A stretch of DNA of 64,000 nt from Collimonas sp. OK307 (GCF_900113705.1 NZ_FOQI01000001.1:682001-746000), one strand, 5' to 3'; shown: positions 25,525-34,843, counted from the first letter of the stretch. Program-made: numbers and translations. The notes: generated by a model from the sequence alone, not told the origin.

Positions 25525-25550
25525 GTAAAGAAACGTAAAGTTTCGTAATT
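25525..25550. promoter_or_regulatory. Three 10-bp-phased direct repeats (GTAAAG, GTAAAG, GTAATT)
   Basis: GTAA occurs at 25525, 25535 and 25545, exactly one helical turn apart. Tandem direct repeats at this spacing are how OmpR-family regulators bind, and such a regulator is encoded by the divergent operon. Confidence 0.6.
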
Positions 25551-25632
25551 TTATCCATAGTTCTGGAAAGCCCGTATCGCTGCCGATCTGTCCTGTCCCA
25601 GGATGAACGAACAACAATTGGCTCCGAACAGT

Positions 25633-25648
25633 GTAAAGATATGTAATC
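25633..25648. promoter_or_regulatory. Second pair of phased GTAA repeats
   Basis: GTAAAG at 25633 and GTAATC at 25643, again 10 bp apart and in the same orientation as the first group about 110 bp away. Confidence 0.5.
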
Positions 25649-25888
25649 GGCAAAAACCTGACATTTTAATTTTTACCAATAAAATCAAATACTTAAATAA
25701 ATTTTATAGATGAGTTGCAACTAAGATGGCAGCACATTTTTTATGGTGCTAATGTCTGTTCGCGGCACTTTAATTAGCATCGCGCTCTAGAAAGTGCAGC
25801 AGTTAAGAAGCAGTTGAGGATGCAGTTAAAGAAGCAATTGAGACCCCAAGCAATAAAAACCAAGCCATAAATCCAAGAGGAGACATTG

Positions 25889-27148
25889 ATGCAAACCATC
25901 AACCGAATTCGCACTATCCGCAATGCCGTACTGATCGCCCTGGCGACCGTTGGCACGGCACAAGCCGGCACGCTGACGATTGAAAGCTGGCGCGTCGACG
26001 ACAAGACCTTGTGGGAAACCGTGCTGATCCCGGCTTTCCAGAAAAAAAATCCTGGAATTGAAGTCAAATTTGCACCTACCGCCCCTACCGAATACGACTC
26101 CAGCCTGACCGCCCGCCTGGCCGGCGGCACCGCTGGCGACCTGATCGCCTGCCGTCCTTTCGATGTCTCCTTGTCTTTGTACAAGAAGGGCAACCTGGAA
26201 AAGCTGGATGGCAAACCAGGCATGGAACACTTCCCTGCCTCAGCCAAGACAGCCTGGCAGAGCGACGATGGCAAAGACACGTTCTGTATGCCTATCGCCT
26301 CGGTGATCCACGGCTTCCTGTACAACCAGAAGATTTTCAAAGACCTGAACCTGCAACCGCCGAAGACTGAAGCCGAGTTCTTCAAGGTGCTCGACACCAT
26401 CAAGGCCAATGGCAAATACGCGCCTCTGGCGCTGGGTACGAACGATCAGTGGGAATCCAGCCAGATCATCTTTACCGGCATCGGCCCTAACTACTGGAAA
26501 GGCGAAGAAGGCCGCAAGGCGCTGATCTCCGGCAAGGAAAAATTTACCGATCCGAACTTCGTCAACGCCTTTGAGTACGAAGCCAAACTGGGCAAATACC
26601 TGTCCAAGGGCGCCAGCTCGCAAACCTATGGCGACAGCCAGAATCAGTTCGCGCTGGGCAAGGCAGCGATCTACCCTGCCGGCTCATGGGATATCGCCTA
26701 TTTCAACGACAATTCGAAAATCTCGATGGGTGCGTTCCCGCCGCCAGTGCCTAAAGCCGGCGACAAATGCTATATCTCCGATCACAACGATATCGGCATG
26801 GGCGTCAACAAGAAATCCAAGAACAAGGAAGATGCCTACAAATTCCTGGCTTGGCTCGGCTCGCAAGAATTTGCTGACATCTACACCAACAAGGTTACCG
26901 GCTTCTTCTCATTGTCGGATCACCTGATCACGGTCAAGGATCCGGTTGCAAAGCAAATGATTGACTGGCGTAAGTCGTGCTCGTCGACCATCCGCCTCAA
27001 CGCGCAAATCCTCAACCGCGGTGAACCGAGCATGGAAAACCAGCTGTGGAACGTGAATGCACAGGTTCTGAACGGCAAACTGGCGCCTAAGGAAGCTGCG
27101 GCACAAATCCAGACCGGTTTCGCCAAGTGGTATAAGCCGCAACAGTAA
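25889..27148 (+). CDS. Carbohydrate ABC transporter substrate-binding protein (likely GlcNAc/chito-oligosaccharide)
   Basis: 419 residues. Signal peptide of ~27 residues ending GTAQA, then GTLTIESWRVDDKTLWETVLIPAFQKKNPGIEVKF, a typical family-1 sugar-binding opening. Start at ATG 25889 with AGAGGAGA upstream; a TTG lies 3 bases earlier. The operon continues with two permeases, an ATPase and three GlcNAc catabolic genes, so the ligand is probably GlcNAc or a chitin fragment (inference from context). It is a different protein from the sensor-linked binding protein encoded divergently. Confidence 0.88.
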   Translation: MQTINRIRTIRNAVLIALATVGTAQAGTLTIESWRVDDKTLWETVLIPAFQKKNPGIEVKFAPTAPTEYDSSLTARLAGGTAGDLIACRPFDVSLSLYKKGNLEKLDGKPGMEHFPASAKTAWQSDDGKDTFCMPIASVIHGFLYNQKIFKDLNLQPPKTEAEFFKVLDTIKANGKYAPLALGTNDQWESSQIIFTGIGPNYWKGEEGRKALISGKEKFTDPNFVNAFEYEAKLGKYLSKGASSQTYGDSQNQFALGKAAIYPAGSWDIAYFNDNSKISMGAFPPPVPKAGDKCYISDHNDIGMGVNKKSKNKEDAYKFLAWLGSQEFADIYTNKVTGFFSLSDHLITVKDPVAKQMIDWRKSCSSTIRLNAQILNRGEPSMENQLWNVNAQVLNGKLAPKEAAAQIQTGFAKWYKPQQ

Positions 27149-27180
27149 GCGCCTATTGCAGCCTATTGCAATAGTGCTAT

Positions 27181-27272
27181 CGGCTGGCAAAGGAAGGGTT
27201 TAAGATCCACCTTACCCTTTGCCGGCTAGCAAGCAGGTGTAGTTTCTCCGAAGTAGTACTACACTTGCATCC
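27181..27272 (+). other. Hairpins between the binding-protein and permease genes
   Basis: Two stem-loops follow the binding-protein stop. The first pairs GGCTGGCAAAGG (from 27183) with CCTTTGCCGGC (27216-27226). The second pairs GTGTAGT (27237-27243) with ACTACAC (27258-27264). There is no T-run. Such structures commonly stabilise the abundant binding-protein message and lower permease expression. Confidence 0.5.
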
Positions 27273-27449
27273 AAGGCTTGCCGCTTAGGTAAGCCCGTGA
27301 AGAACGGCACTGATACAAAAATATAAGCCGGCATCACGCCCAGATTCCATGGTCCGCTTAGTGGGGTTGTAGCTGCTTTCACGATCTCCCCCGTGATAGT
27401 CGCTATGCCTCCTGGCGAACTGCATTTCTTGCATTTAAAGAAAATCGGT

Positions 27450-28373
27450 ATGAATCTTCAAAAAAAGACATTCCCCTGGCACATCGTGGTATTCCTGGCG
27501 CCAGCAGTCATCATCTATTCCATGTTCAGCGCGCTGCCTTTATTGGATACCCTGCGCCTGGGCTTTTATACCAGCAACGATGCCGGCGTCCACAGTTTCG
27601 TCGGTCTCGCCAATTACCACACCATCCTGTTCGATTCGGACTGGTCCAAGGCGTTCTGGAACGCCATGCTGAATAACCTGAAATTTTTCGGGATTCACAT
27701 GCTGCTGCAAAATCCGATCGGCCTGCTGCTTGCCACCCTGTTCAGCCTCAAGGGCCTGCGCGGCGCCCGCACCTACCGCACGCTGATTTTTCTGCCGACC
27801 CTGCTGTCGGTGGTGATCATCGGCTTCATCTGGCAACTGATCCTGTCGCCGCTGTGGGGTGTCGGCGAAGGCTTGCTGACGCATGTCGGCCTGGGCGATT
27901 ATTTTGCGCCATGGCTGGGACAAGAAACCACCGCGCTGCTGACACTGGGCCTGATCTCGGTCTGGCAATACGTCGGCATCCCGATGATGCTGATCTATGC
28001 CGCCCTGCTCGCGGTGCCGGAAGAAGTGCTGGAAGCGGCGTATGCCGAAGGCGCCAGTTCGTTCCGCATTTTCTGGCAGATCAAGCTGCCGCTGATTCTG
28101 CCGACGCTGGGACTGGTGACGATCCTGACTTTTGTCGCCAACTTCAATGCCTTCGACCTGATCTATTCGGTCAAGGGTGCGCTGGCCGGGCCTAACTACT
28201 CCACCGATATCCTGGGCACCTTCTTCTATCGCACCTTCTTCGGCTACCAGGCGCAAATCGGCAGCCCGACCATGGGAGCCGCAGTGGCAACCCTGATGTT
28301 CCTGGTCATCCTGCTCGGCGTCGCCAGCTATTTCTATTTCGTGCAGCGCAAGCTGACACGCTACGAACTGTAA
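27450..28373 (+). CDS. Sugar ABC transporter permease 1 (MalF/LacF type)
   Basis: 307 residues from the ATG at 27450 (MNLQKKTFPWHIVVFLAPAVI); the frame is open further upstream but without a family-like start. Six hydrophobic segments are visible and the EAA loop is present as EAAYAEGASSFRIFWQIKLPLILPTL. It forms the membrane channel together with the second permease. It follows the binding-protein gene after a 300-bp spacer holding hairpins. Confidence 0.92.
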   Translation: MNLQKKTFPWHIVVFLAPAVIIYSMFSALPLLDTLRLGFYTSNDAGVHSFVGLANYHTILFDSDWSKAFWNAMLNNLKFFGIHMLLQNPIGLLLATLFSLKGLRGARTYRTLIFLPTLLSVVIIGFIWQLILSPLWGVGEGLLTHVGLGDYFAPWLGQETTALLTLGLISVWQYVGIPMMLIYAALLAVPEEVLEAAYAEGASSFRIFWQIKLPLILPTLGLVTILTFVANFNAFDLIYSVKGALAGPNYSTDILGTFFYRTFFGYQAQIGSPTMGAAVATLMFLVILLGVASYFYFVQRKLTRYEL

Positions 28374-28385
28374 CGAGGACCGTTC

Positions 28386-29270
28386 ATGAACTCCATTTCC
28401 TCGCTCTCCCCAGTCGCAGCTGCGCCGATTGTCCGCCCTAGCCGGCTGGCCAACCTGGGACGCATCTGGGTCCACGTGGTGCTGTGCACCTATGCCGTGA
28501 TTGCGCTGTTTCCGATCGCCCTGATCCTGATCAATTCGATCAAATCGCGCGACGCCATCTTCGATAACCCGCTGGCGTTCCCGACACCGGATTCGTTCTC
28601 ACTGATCGGCTTTGAAAAGGTATTGCACAATACTAATTTCATGCTGTACTTCGGCAACAGCCTGGTGGTCACGCTAGGGTCACTGGTGCTGATCGTGCTG
28701 TTCGGCGCAATGGCCGGCTGGGCTTTATCGGAATACAAATTCCGCGGCAACCGCCTGATGGCGCTGTATCTGGCGCTGGGCATCATGATCCCGATCCGGC
28801 TCGGCACCGTTTCCATCTTGCAACTGGTGGTCAGCCTCAACCTGATCAACACCCGCAGCGCGCTGATCCTGGTGTATACCGCACAAGGCTTGCCGCTGGC
28901 AGTGATGATCCTGTCCGAATTCATCCGGCAGATTCCGAAAGAGCTGAAAGATGCGGCGCGCTGCGACGGCGTCGGCGAGTTCAAGATCTTCTTCCAGATC
29001 ATCCTGCCGCTGATCCGCCCGGCGATTGCCACGGTAGCCGTATTCACCATGATCCCGGCCTGGAACGACTTGTGGTTCCCGCTGATCCTGGCGCCTTCGG
29101 ATGAAACCAAAACGGTCACCCTCGGCGTGCAGCAGTTCATCGGTCAATACGTGACCGACTGGAACTCGGTATTGGCCTCACTGTCGCTGGCCGTGATTCC
29201 GATCCTGATCATGTACGTAATATTCTCCCGACAATTGATTCGCGGCCTGACTTCCGGCGCAGTGAAGTAA
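28386..29270 (+). CDS. Sugar ABC transporter permease 2 (MalG/LacG type)
   Basis: 294 residues, six membrane segments, with the EAA-type loop KDAARCDGVGEFKIFFQIILPLIRPAIATVAVF. It starts 12 bp after permease 1 with an AACGAGGA ribosome-binding site, clearly co-transcribed. Partner of permease 1 in the heterodimeric channel. Confidence 0.93.
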   Translation: MNSISSLSPVAAAPIVRPSRLANLGRIWVHVVLCTYAVIALFPIALILINSIKSRDAIFDNPLAFPTPDSFSLIGFEKVLHNTNFMLYFGNSLVVTLGSLVLIVLFGAMAGWALSEYKFRGNRLMALYLALGIMIPIRLGTVSILQLVVSLNLINTRSALILVYTAQGLPLAVMILSEFIRQIPKELKDAARCDGVGEFKIFFQIILPLIRPAIATVAVFTMIPAWNDLWFPLILAPSDETKTVTLGVQQFIGQYVTDWNSVLASLSLAVIPILIMYVIFSRQLIRGLTSGAVK

Positions 29271-29318
29271 AAATCAAGTAAGAAATTAAGTAAAACACAG
29301 CAGAAGACGAGACATTCC

Positions 29319-30440
29319 ATGGCAAACGTAAGCGTTAAGCAACTCACCAAATCGTATGACGGCAAGCAGAACGTGCTGGCCGACCTCAACCTGGAAATCA
29401 AGGATGGCGAATTCGTCGTGCTGGTGGGCCCTTCCGGTTGCGGGAAATCAACCCTGCTGCGCATGTTATGCGGGCTGGAAAGCATCACCAGCGGCGAGTT
29501 GTCGATCGGCGACCGGGTAGTCAATCATTTACCGCCGGCCGAACGCGGTATTGCGATGGTGTTCCAAAGCTACGCCTTGTATCCGCACATGACCGTGTAC
29601 AAGAACATGGCCTTTGGCCTGAAGATCGCCGGCGCCGACAAAGCCGCCATCGACCAGCGCATCCGCCACGCTGCCGGCATCCTGAAAATCGATCATCTGC
29701 TGGATCGCTTGCCGCGTGAACTGTCCGGTGGCCAGCGCCAACGCGTCGCCATCGGCCGCGCGATTGTGCGCAAGCCGAAACTATTCCTGTTTGACGAACC
29801 GCTATCCAACCTGGATGCCGCATTGCGGGTCCAGACCCGGCTCGAAATCGCCAAGCTGCATAAACAACTGGAAGCCACCATCGTCTACGTCACCCACGAC
29901 CAGGTTGAGGCCATGACCCTCGGCGACAAGATCGTGGTGATGAACGACGGTTATATCCAACAGGCAGGTTCGCCGCTGGAGCTGTACCAGCGTCCGCAAA
30001 ACCTGTTTGTCGCGACCTTTATCGGCTCGCCGAAAATGAATCTGTTCACGGGCACGGCGATGGCAATCGAGGCTGACCACCTGCGAATCAAACTTAGCAG
30101 CGGCCAGGAAATCCGTGCCGACGTTACTGCGGGGTCCACTAAAGCCGGCGATACCGTCACGGTTGGCCTGCGGCCTGAACATATACTGGAAAACGCGCAT
30201 AGTGGTGAAGTGTTCAGCGGCAAAGTCAGCATCGTCGAGCATCTGGGCGAAGCCAACTTCATCTACGTCACATTGCAAGACGGCCAGGATCTGCTGGTAC
30301 GCGGCGACGGCAACAACCCGGTGCATATCGGCGACAGCGTTACCTTGTCAGCGCCAAGCAACGCTTTTCACGTATTCGATGCCCAGGGCCTGGCGTTGGC
30401 GCGGTTGAAGCCGGGCAATATGATTTCATCTAAACAATAA
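29319..30440 (+). CDS. Sugar ABC transporter ATPase (MsmK/UgpC family)
   Basis: 373 residues. Walker A GPSGCGKST (residues ~37-45), Q-loop FQSYALYPHMTVYKNMAFGLK, signature LSGGQRQRVAIGRAI, Walker B LFLFDEPLSNLDA and the H-loop VTHDQVEAMTLGD are all intact. The C-terminal ~130 residues form the regulatory MOP/TOBE domain (VGLRPEHI). It powers the preceding permeases, and proteins of this group often serve several sugar transporters. Confidence 0.95.
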   Translation: MANVSVKQLTKSYDGKQNVLADLNLEIKDGEFVVLVGPSGCGKSTLLRMLCGLESITSGELSIGDRVVNHLPPAERGIAMVFQSYALYPHMTVYKNMAFGLKIAGADKAAIDQRIRHAAGILKIDHLLDRLPRELSGGQRQRVAIGRAIVRKPKLFLFDEPLSNLDAALRVQTRLEIAKLHKQLEATIVYVTHDQVEAMTLGDKIVVMNDGYIQQAGSPLELYQRPQNLFVATFIGSPKMNLFTGTAMAIEADHLRIKLSSGQEIRADVTAGSTKAGDTVTVGLRPEHILENAHSGEVFSGKVSIVEHLGEANFIYVTLQDGQDLLVRGDGNNPVHIGDSVTLSAPSNAFHVFDAQGLALARLKPGNMISSKQ

Positions 30441-30492
30441 TAATGCGGATCCGCGATAAACTATGCGCCTTCAAAAAGGCGTGGGAGTTGAA

Positions 30493-31416
30493 TTGAAAAC
30501 AGCGTACGAATATCTGATCGGCGTCGATGGCGGCGGCACTAAAACCCATATCCGCGTGGAACGCCCGGATGGCAGCCATGTCGCCGACGGCAGCAGCGGG
30601 CCATCCGCGCTGATGCATGGCACCGGCAAGGCCTGGGACGCCATCGTCACGGCGCTGGATAGCGCTTTTCAGAATGCGGGCATCAGCCGCCCGCCGTTTC
30701 AGGCAATTGCAGCAGGTTGTGGCTTGTCGGGTGTTAACAACCCACTGTGGGCCACGCAATTTACCGAGCAGAACCCTGGCTTCGGCGCGCTGGCGATTGG
30801 CACCGATGCTTTCACCACCTTGCTGGGCGCGCATTTGGGCCAGGCCGGCGTGGTGGTGGCGATTGGCACCGGCAGCGTCGGTGAAGTCTTGCGGCCGGAC
30901 GGCAGCCGCAGCGAGGTCGGCGGCTGGGGTTTCATCACCGGTGACGAAGCCAGCGGCGGCTGGATCGGCCTGCGCGCTGCCAATCATGTGGAGCGCGTGC
31001 TGGATGGCCGTGCCGTCGGAGGGCCGCTGGCCAGCGCCATCGTCCGTTTCTGCGGCGGCGGTGAAACATGCAGCGCCAGCGAAAACCGGGAGCGCGTGGT
31101 GGCCTGGGCCAACAGCGCCAATCAAAGCCTGTTTGCGCAACTGGCGCCGCTGGTAGTAACTCACGCAGGACAGGATGAAGCCGCGCTTGCCATCTTGCGC
31201 AAAGCGGGTAATGAAATCGCCCAGATCGCCCACGCGCTCGATCCTTCGCAGCAATTGCCGATCGCCCTGTGCGGCGGCCTCGCCGTCCCGTTGCAAGCTT
31301 ATCTGCCGGAACCGTTAAAATCCCGCGCGATTTCGCCGCGCGCCAACGCCGCAACCGGCGCATTGCTGCTGTTGCGCCAGCAGCTCGCAGCAAAGTCTGT
31401 AGGAGAAACGACATGA
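30493..31416 (+). CDS. BadF/BadG-type sugar kinase, probable N-acetylglucosamine kinase
   Basis: About 307 residues of the ASKHA ATPase fold. The phosphate-1 motif IGVDGGGTKTHI, then GSGVNN-type CGLSGVNNPLW, AIGTGSVG (phosphate-2) and ALCGGLAVPL (adenosine) are visible, as in bacterial GlcNAc/glucosamine kinases. TTG at 30493 with GGGAG five bases upstream is the best-supported start; the ATG at 30463 has no ribosome-binding site but cannot be excluded. It overlaps nagA by 4 bp (ATGA). Role: phosphorylate imported GlcNAc to GlcNAc-6-P, the substrate of NagA. Substrate preference is inferred from the operon. Confidence 0.87.
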   Translation: MKTAYEYLIGVDGGGTKTHIRVERPDGSHVADGSSGPSALMHGTGKAWDAIVTALDSAFQNAGISRPPFQAIAAGCGLSGVNNPLWATQFTEQNPGFGALAIGTDAFTTLLGAHLGQAGVVVAIGTGSVGEVLRPDGSRSEVGGWGFITGDEASGGWIGLRAANHVERVLDGRAVGGPLASAIVRFCGGGETCSASENRERVVAWANSANQSLFAQLAPLVVTHAGQDEAALAILRKAGNEIAQIAHALDPSQQLPIALCGGLAVPLQAYLPEPLKSRAISPRANAATGALLLLRQQLAAKSVGETT

Positions 31417-32546
31417 GTAGCAATATGGCTAACAATGCCACACAACTGCATGGTAATGTATTGACCACCGACGGCTGGGTTGATGGCAGCATAGGCTTCA
31501 GCGACATGATCACGGAAATCCGCGGTGAAGCGCTGGACCATGCGCCGGCCGACGGCGATTATATTTTGCCCGGCTTTATCGATTTACACGTCCACGGCGG
31601 CGGCGGCAAGGACATCATGGAGGCCGGCGAAGCAGTGCACGTGGTCTCGCGCCTGCACGCACAACATGGCACCACCAGCATGCTGGCCACCACCATGACC
31701 GCGCCGGCGGAAGAACTGGAAGCTGCGCTGGGCGCAATCGGCCGTGCCTGTCGTGGCCGCCGCGCAGGTAGCGCGCGTGTGCTGGGCGCGCACCTGGAAG
31801 GCCCTTATATCAATCCCGGCAAGCTCGGCGCGCAACCCGATTTTGCGATTGCCGCGACCTTGGAACAGGTAGACTGGCTGCGCAGTTTTGCGCCGTTGAA
31901 ACTGATCACCATCGCGCCTGAAATCAATGGCCACATGGCCTTGGTGAAAACCCTCTCTAATCTCGGCATGCGGGTGCAGATCGGCCATACCCTGGGTACG
32001 TATGAAGATGGCGTGGCCGCCCTGAAAAATGGCGCCGCCGGGTTTACCCACCTGTTCAACGCCATGAGTTCATTTCATCATCGGCAACCCGGCATGGCTG
32101 GCGCCGCCCTGGCCCACGCCGAATATGCCGAACTGATTCCGGATCTGCTGCATGTCCATCCGGGCGCCATCAAGACTGCGCTGCGGGCGATCCCGCGCCT
32201 GTATTGCGTCACCGATTCCACCGCTGCTTCGGGCATGCCGGACGGCGAATACATGCTGGGACGCCAGGTTGTCCATAAATGCCTGGGCGGCGTCCGCCTT
32301 GCCGACGGTACGCTGGCCGGCAGCACGCTGACCATGGACCAAGCCTTGCGCAACCTGGTTTCGCTCGGATTGGAAATAGCCGAGGCATCGCTGCGCGTCT
32401 CCACCTATCCGGCCGACTATCTCGGCATGCAGGAACGCGGCCGCCTCAAAGAAGGCTGCTTCGCCGACATCCTGGTGCTGGATCGCCAGCTCAAACTCAA
32501 AGCCGTATATGTAGAAGGAGAAAAAATTGACCTCGTTGATGCTTAA
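31413..32546 (+). CDS. nagA: N-acetylglucosamine-6-phosphate deacetylase
   Basis: 377 residues, amidohydrolase superfamily; converts GlcNAc-6-P to glucosamine-6-P and acetate in the cytoplasm. Metal and substrate motifs: PGFIDLHVHGGGG, GAHLEGPYINPGKLGAQ (metal-binding Glu), IGHTLG, GFTHLFNAMSSFHHRQPG and the catalytic Asp in CVTDSTAASGMPDG. Start at 31413 with AGGAGAAA upstream and a 4-bp overlap with the kinase stop; the open frame extends upstream antilogously but is not NagA-like. Confidence 0.95.
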   Translation: MSSNMANNATQLHGNVLTTDGWVDGSIGFSDMITEIRGEALDHAPADGDYILPGFIDLHVHGGGGKDIMEAGEAVHVVSRLHAQHGTTSMLATTMTAPAEELEAALGAIGRACRGRRAGSARVLGAHLEGPYINPGKLGAQPDFAIAATLEQVDWLRSFAPLKLITIAPEINGHMALVKTLSNLGMRVQIGHTLGTYEDGVAALKNGAAGFTHLFNAMSSFHHRQPGMAGAALAHAEYAELIPDLLHVHPGAIKTALRAIPRLYCVTDSTAASGMPDGEYMLGRQVVHKCLGGVRLADGTLAGSTLTMDQALRNLVSLGLEIAEASLRVSTYPADYLGMQERGRLKEGCFADILVLDRQLKLKAVYVEGEKIDLVDA

Positions 32547-33549
32547 AGAAGCCCGCTCGGCGGCAGAATATGTCGCCTTGCAGCTCAGCCAGGATAGAGA
32601 CCGCTACGCAGAACTGGGACAGCGCCTCAGGGCTGGACCGCCATCGACCATCCTGACAGTTGCGCGCGGCAGTTCCGACCATGCCGCCAATTATTGCGCC
32701 TATCTGATCATGGCGCGCCTGGGCCGGATTGTCGCCTCGCTGCCGCTATCGCTGGTGACCCTGAACAAAGCGCCATTGATCGCCCGCGACGCACTCGCCA
32801 TCGCTATTTCACAGTCGGGCCAAAGCCCTGACGTGATCGAACCTATCCGTTATTTCCGTGATAGTGGCGCCACCACCGTGGCCCTGGTCAACGACGCCGC
32901 ATCGCCGCTTGCCTCTGCCGCCGAATGGGCCCTGCCCCTGCATGCCGGCGCCGAACTGAGCGTAGCCGCCACCAAGAGCTTTATCGCCAGCCTGGTAGCT
33001 GCCGCCAGACTCACCGCGCACTGGCAAGACGACGCCGCATTCCTGGCCGCCATCGACGCCTTGCCGCAAGCATTGACTGCCGCCACCCAGTTAGACTGGG
33101 CACCCGCCATCGAAGTGTTGGCGCCCTCGTCGCGCATCATGGTGGTAGGCCGCGGCATCAGCCTGCCGCTGGCATTGGAATCGGCATTGAAATTCAAGGA
33201 AACCTCGGCCATCCAGGCCGAGGCGTTCAGCGGCGCTGAAATCAAACATGGCCCGATGGCCTTGATCGACGAAGGCTATCCGCTGTTGATCTTCGCTACG
33301 CGCGGACCGACCCAGGGCGGTTTGCTCAAGTTGGCCGAAGAAATGCGCGGACGTGGCGCCAAAGTGTTGCTGGCTGCACCAGACGATGTTGCCACACGCG
33401 ACCTGACGTTGCCAGTCGCCGCTACTCCGGATCTCGATCCTATCGTGGCAATCCAGGCTTTCTACGTAATGGCGGCACAGCTGGCGGTGGCGCGTGGCAT
33501 GGATCCTGACCAGCCACGGCATTTGAGCAAGGTCACCAAGACCCAATAA
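32527..33549 (+). CDS. SIS-domain glucosamine-6-phosphate deaminase (NagB-II type, GlmS-like C-terminal half)
   Basis: 340 residues made of two SIS sugar-isomerase domains, without the glutaminase domain of GlmS. Motifs: TVARGSSDHAANYCAYL, ISQSGQSPDV and the second-domain ESALKFKETSAIQAEAFSGAEIKHGPMALI. In nag operons such proteins deaminate glucosamine-6-P to fructose-6-P and ammonia. The start is TTG at 32527, supported by AAGGAG six bases upstream; the ATG at 32539 is too far from it. It overlaps nagA by 20 bp. It completes the GlcNAc pathway encoded here. Confidence 0.9.
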   Translation: MTSLMLKEARSAAEYVALQLSQDRDRYAELGQRLRAGPPSTILTVARGSSDHAANYCAYLIMARLGRIVASLPLSLVTLNKAPLIARDALAIAISQSGQSPDVIEPIRYFRDSGATTVALVNDAASPLASAAEWALPLHAGAELSVAATKSFIASLVAAARLTAHWQDDAAFLAAIDALPQALTAATQLDWAPAIEVLAPSSRIMVVGRGISLPLALESALKFKETSAIQAEAFSGAEIKHGPMALIDEGYPLLIFATRGPTQGGLLKLAEEMRGRGAKVLLAAPDDVATRDLTLPVAATPDLDPIVAIQAFYVMAAQLAVARGMDPDQPRHLSKVTKTQ

Positions 33550-33608
33550 GAGCGCAACACGTAACTCCTCATGATCCTGACCGTTGCGAAATTGCAGGTC
33601 TCCAAAAA

Positions 33609-33636
33609 TGTCATTCCGACACACATCGGAATGACA
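33609..33636 (-). terminator. Terminator hairpin between nag operon and porin gene
   Basis: 11-bp perfect stem TGTCATTCCGA / TCGGAATGACA with a 6-nt loop. On the minus strand it is followed by TTTTT, so it should terminate the porin transcript; on the plus strand the tail is weak (TGGCAAAAA). Confidence 0.75.
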
Positions 33637-33658
33637 TGGCAAAAATATTCGCCGTGCT

Positions 33659-34843
33659 TTAAAACATATGACGCATGCCAACCCGCAGCAACGCCTGCGC
33701 GTTGCTGCTTGACGGCTCGAACGATTCGCCGATGACACCAGCCACGCCGGCTGATGCTCTGCGATAGTCCGCTGAGATGTAGATGTCGCTACGTTTGGAC
33801 AGATGGTAATCCAGGCCCAGCGACACCTGGTTTGCTTTTGTACCAGCCACATGCATGCGCTGATAGCCCAGCGTACCGTCAAGAGCAGCACTGATATGAT
33901 AATGACCGCCGATTTCGATCAGGCGCAGATTTTCTGTATTGCCGTAACCTTTGAATTTGATGTCTGCGAAATTGATCATTGCGGTGAAGTCGCCAATTTC
34001 ATAGGCGCTCCCGATGGCAAATATGTTCTGGCGATCAATCGCCATATCCTCGATCGGTGTACGGTCGCCGGTTTCCGGATCAATCTCGAACGTAGACCGA
34101 CCCAGGAAAGTTGACAGGCCCAGGCTTTGATAAGGGCCGATAGCTTCTGTGCCGCGTGGTTTATTGAGCTGCATATAGGAAGCGCCGATGGCAAATGGGC
34201 CGGTGGCATAGTGTGCCCCTATATTCCATGCGCTACCGCTGCCACCGCCCGCAGTATCTTCATCGGGGTGGGCGCTCTTGTCCGCAAATGAGTACAGGGC
34301 GCCGAAGGTCAAACCGTCGAATTCGGCACTGGAAAATTTGATTGAACGTTGTATCGCATTACCTGCGATGCGATCGAAATCACCTTGATGGGCGGCATAA
34401 CCGCTTGCGCCGGCACTAATGTTGAACGGTGTGACATAGTCATTAATCAAATCCAATTGAGTGCCGAAAGTCACCTGGCCATGGCGGCTTCCCAGGCCAA
34501 CCATGGCAATCCGGTCAAACAATGTGCCTTCCGAGGACAATGAACCATTGTCCAGATTGAAGCTATTCTCCAGCTGGAACACCGCATGCAACCTGCCCCC
34601 CAGGGTTTCCACACCTTTCATGCCCCAGTGATTGGGATCCATCACCCCGCCATCCAGCTTTCTATTACTTTGACCAGCTTCATTGTTGACAAAGGTAACG
34701 CCGGCGTCCAGCACACCATAAAAGACAACACTGGTCTTTGGAGTGCCCTTCCTATCGTCTTCCGGCATCGCGGTTTGGGCCAGGACAGCCGGTGAGAATG
34801 CAATGGCGCAGCTGCTGCCAATGACGCTTAATAAATTTTTCAT
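33659..34843 (-). CDS. Outer-membrane porin (Gram-negative porin, OmpC-like betaproteobacterial type)
   Basis: 394 residues. Signal peptide cleaved after AVLAQ (residue ~23), then SVVFYGVLDAGVTFVNN, GMKGVETLGGRLHAVFQLENSFNLDNG and RIAMVGLGSRHGQVTFGTQLDL, the usual porin_4 pattern; last residue is F after MRHM. A 16-strand general-diffusion trimer is expected. It lies just downstream of mgtA on the same strand with 94 bp and a hairpin between them. Whether it responds to magnesium is unknown. Confidence 0.9.
   Translation of the reverse strand: MKNLLSVIGSSCAIAFSPAVLAQTAMPEDDRKGTPKTSVVFYGVLDAGVTFVNNEAGQSNRKLDGGVMDPNHWGMKGVETLGGRLHAVFQLENSFNLDNGSLSSEGTLFDRIAMVGLGSRHGQVTFGTQLDLINDYVTPFNISAGASGYAAHQGDFDRIAGNAIQRSIKFSSAEFDGLTFGALYSFADKSAHPDEDTAGGGSGSAWNIGAHYATGPFAIGASYMQLNKPRGTEAIGPYQSLGLSTFLGRSTFEIDPETGDRTPIEDMAIDRQNIFAIGSAYEIGDFTAMINFADIKFKGYGNTENLRLIEIGGHYHISAALDGTLGYQRMHVAGTKANQVSLGLDYHLSKRSDIYISADYRRASAGVAGVIGESFEPSSSNAQALLRVGMRHMF

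Larger units (their letters stand above)
25423..25888. other. Divergent control region of the amino-sugar module
   Basis: 466 AT-rich bases between the binding-protein/two-component operon and the ABC transporter operon, with no gene. It contains two groups of 10-bp-phased GTAA repeats (listed separately). An AT-rich block around 25660-25720 may hold the core promoter for the rightward operon. Confidence 0.5.
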
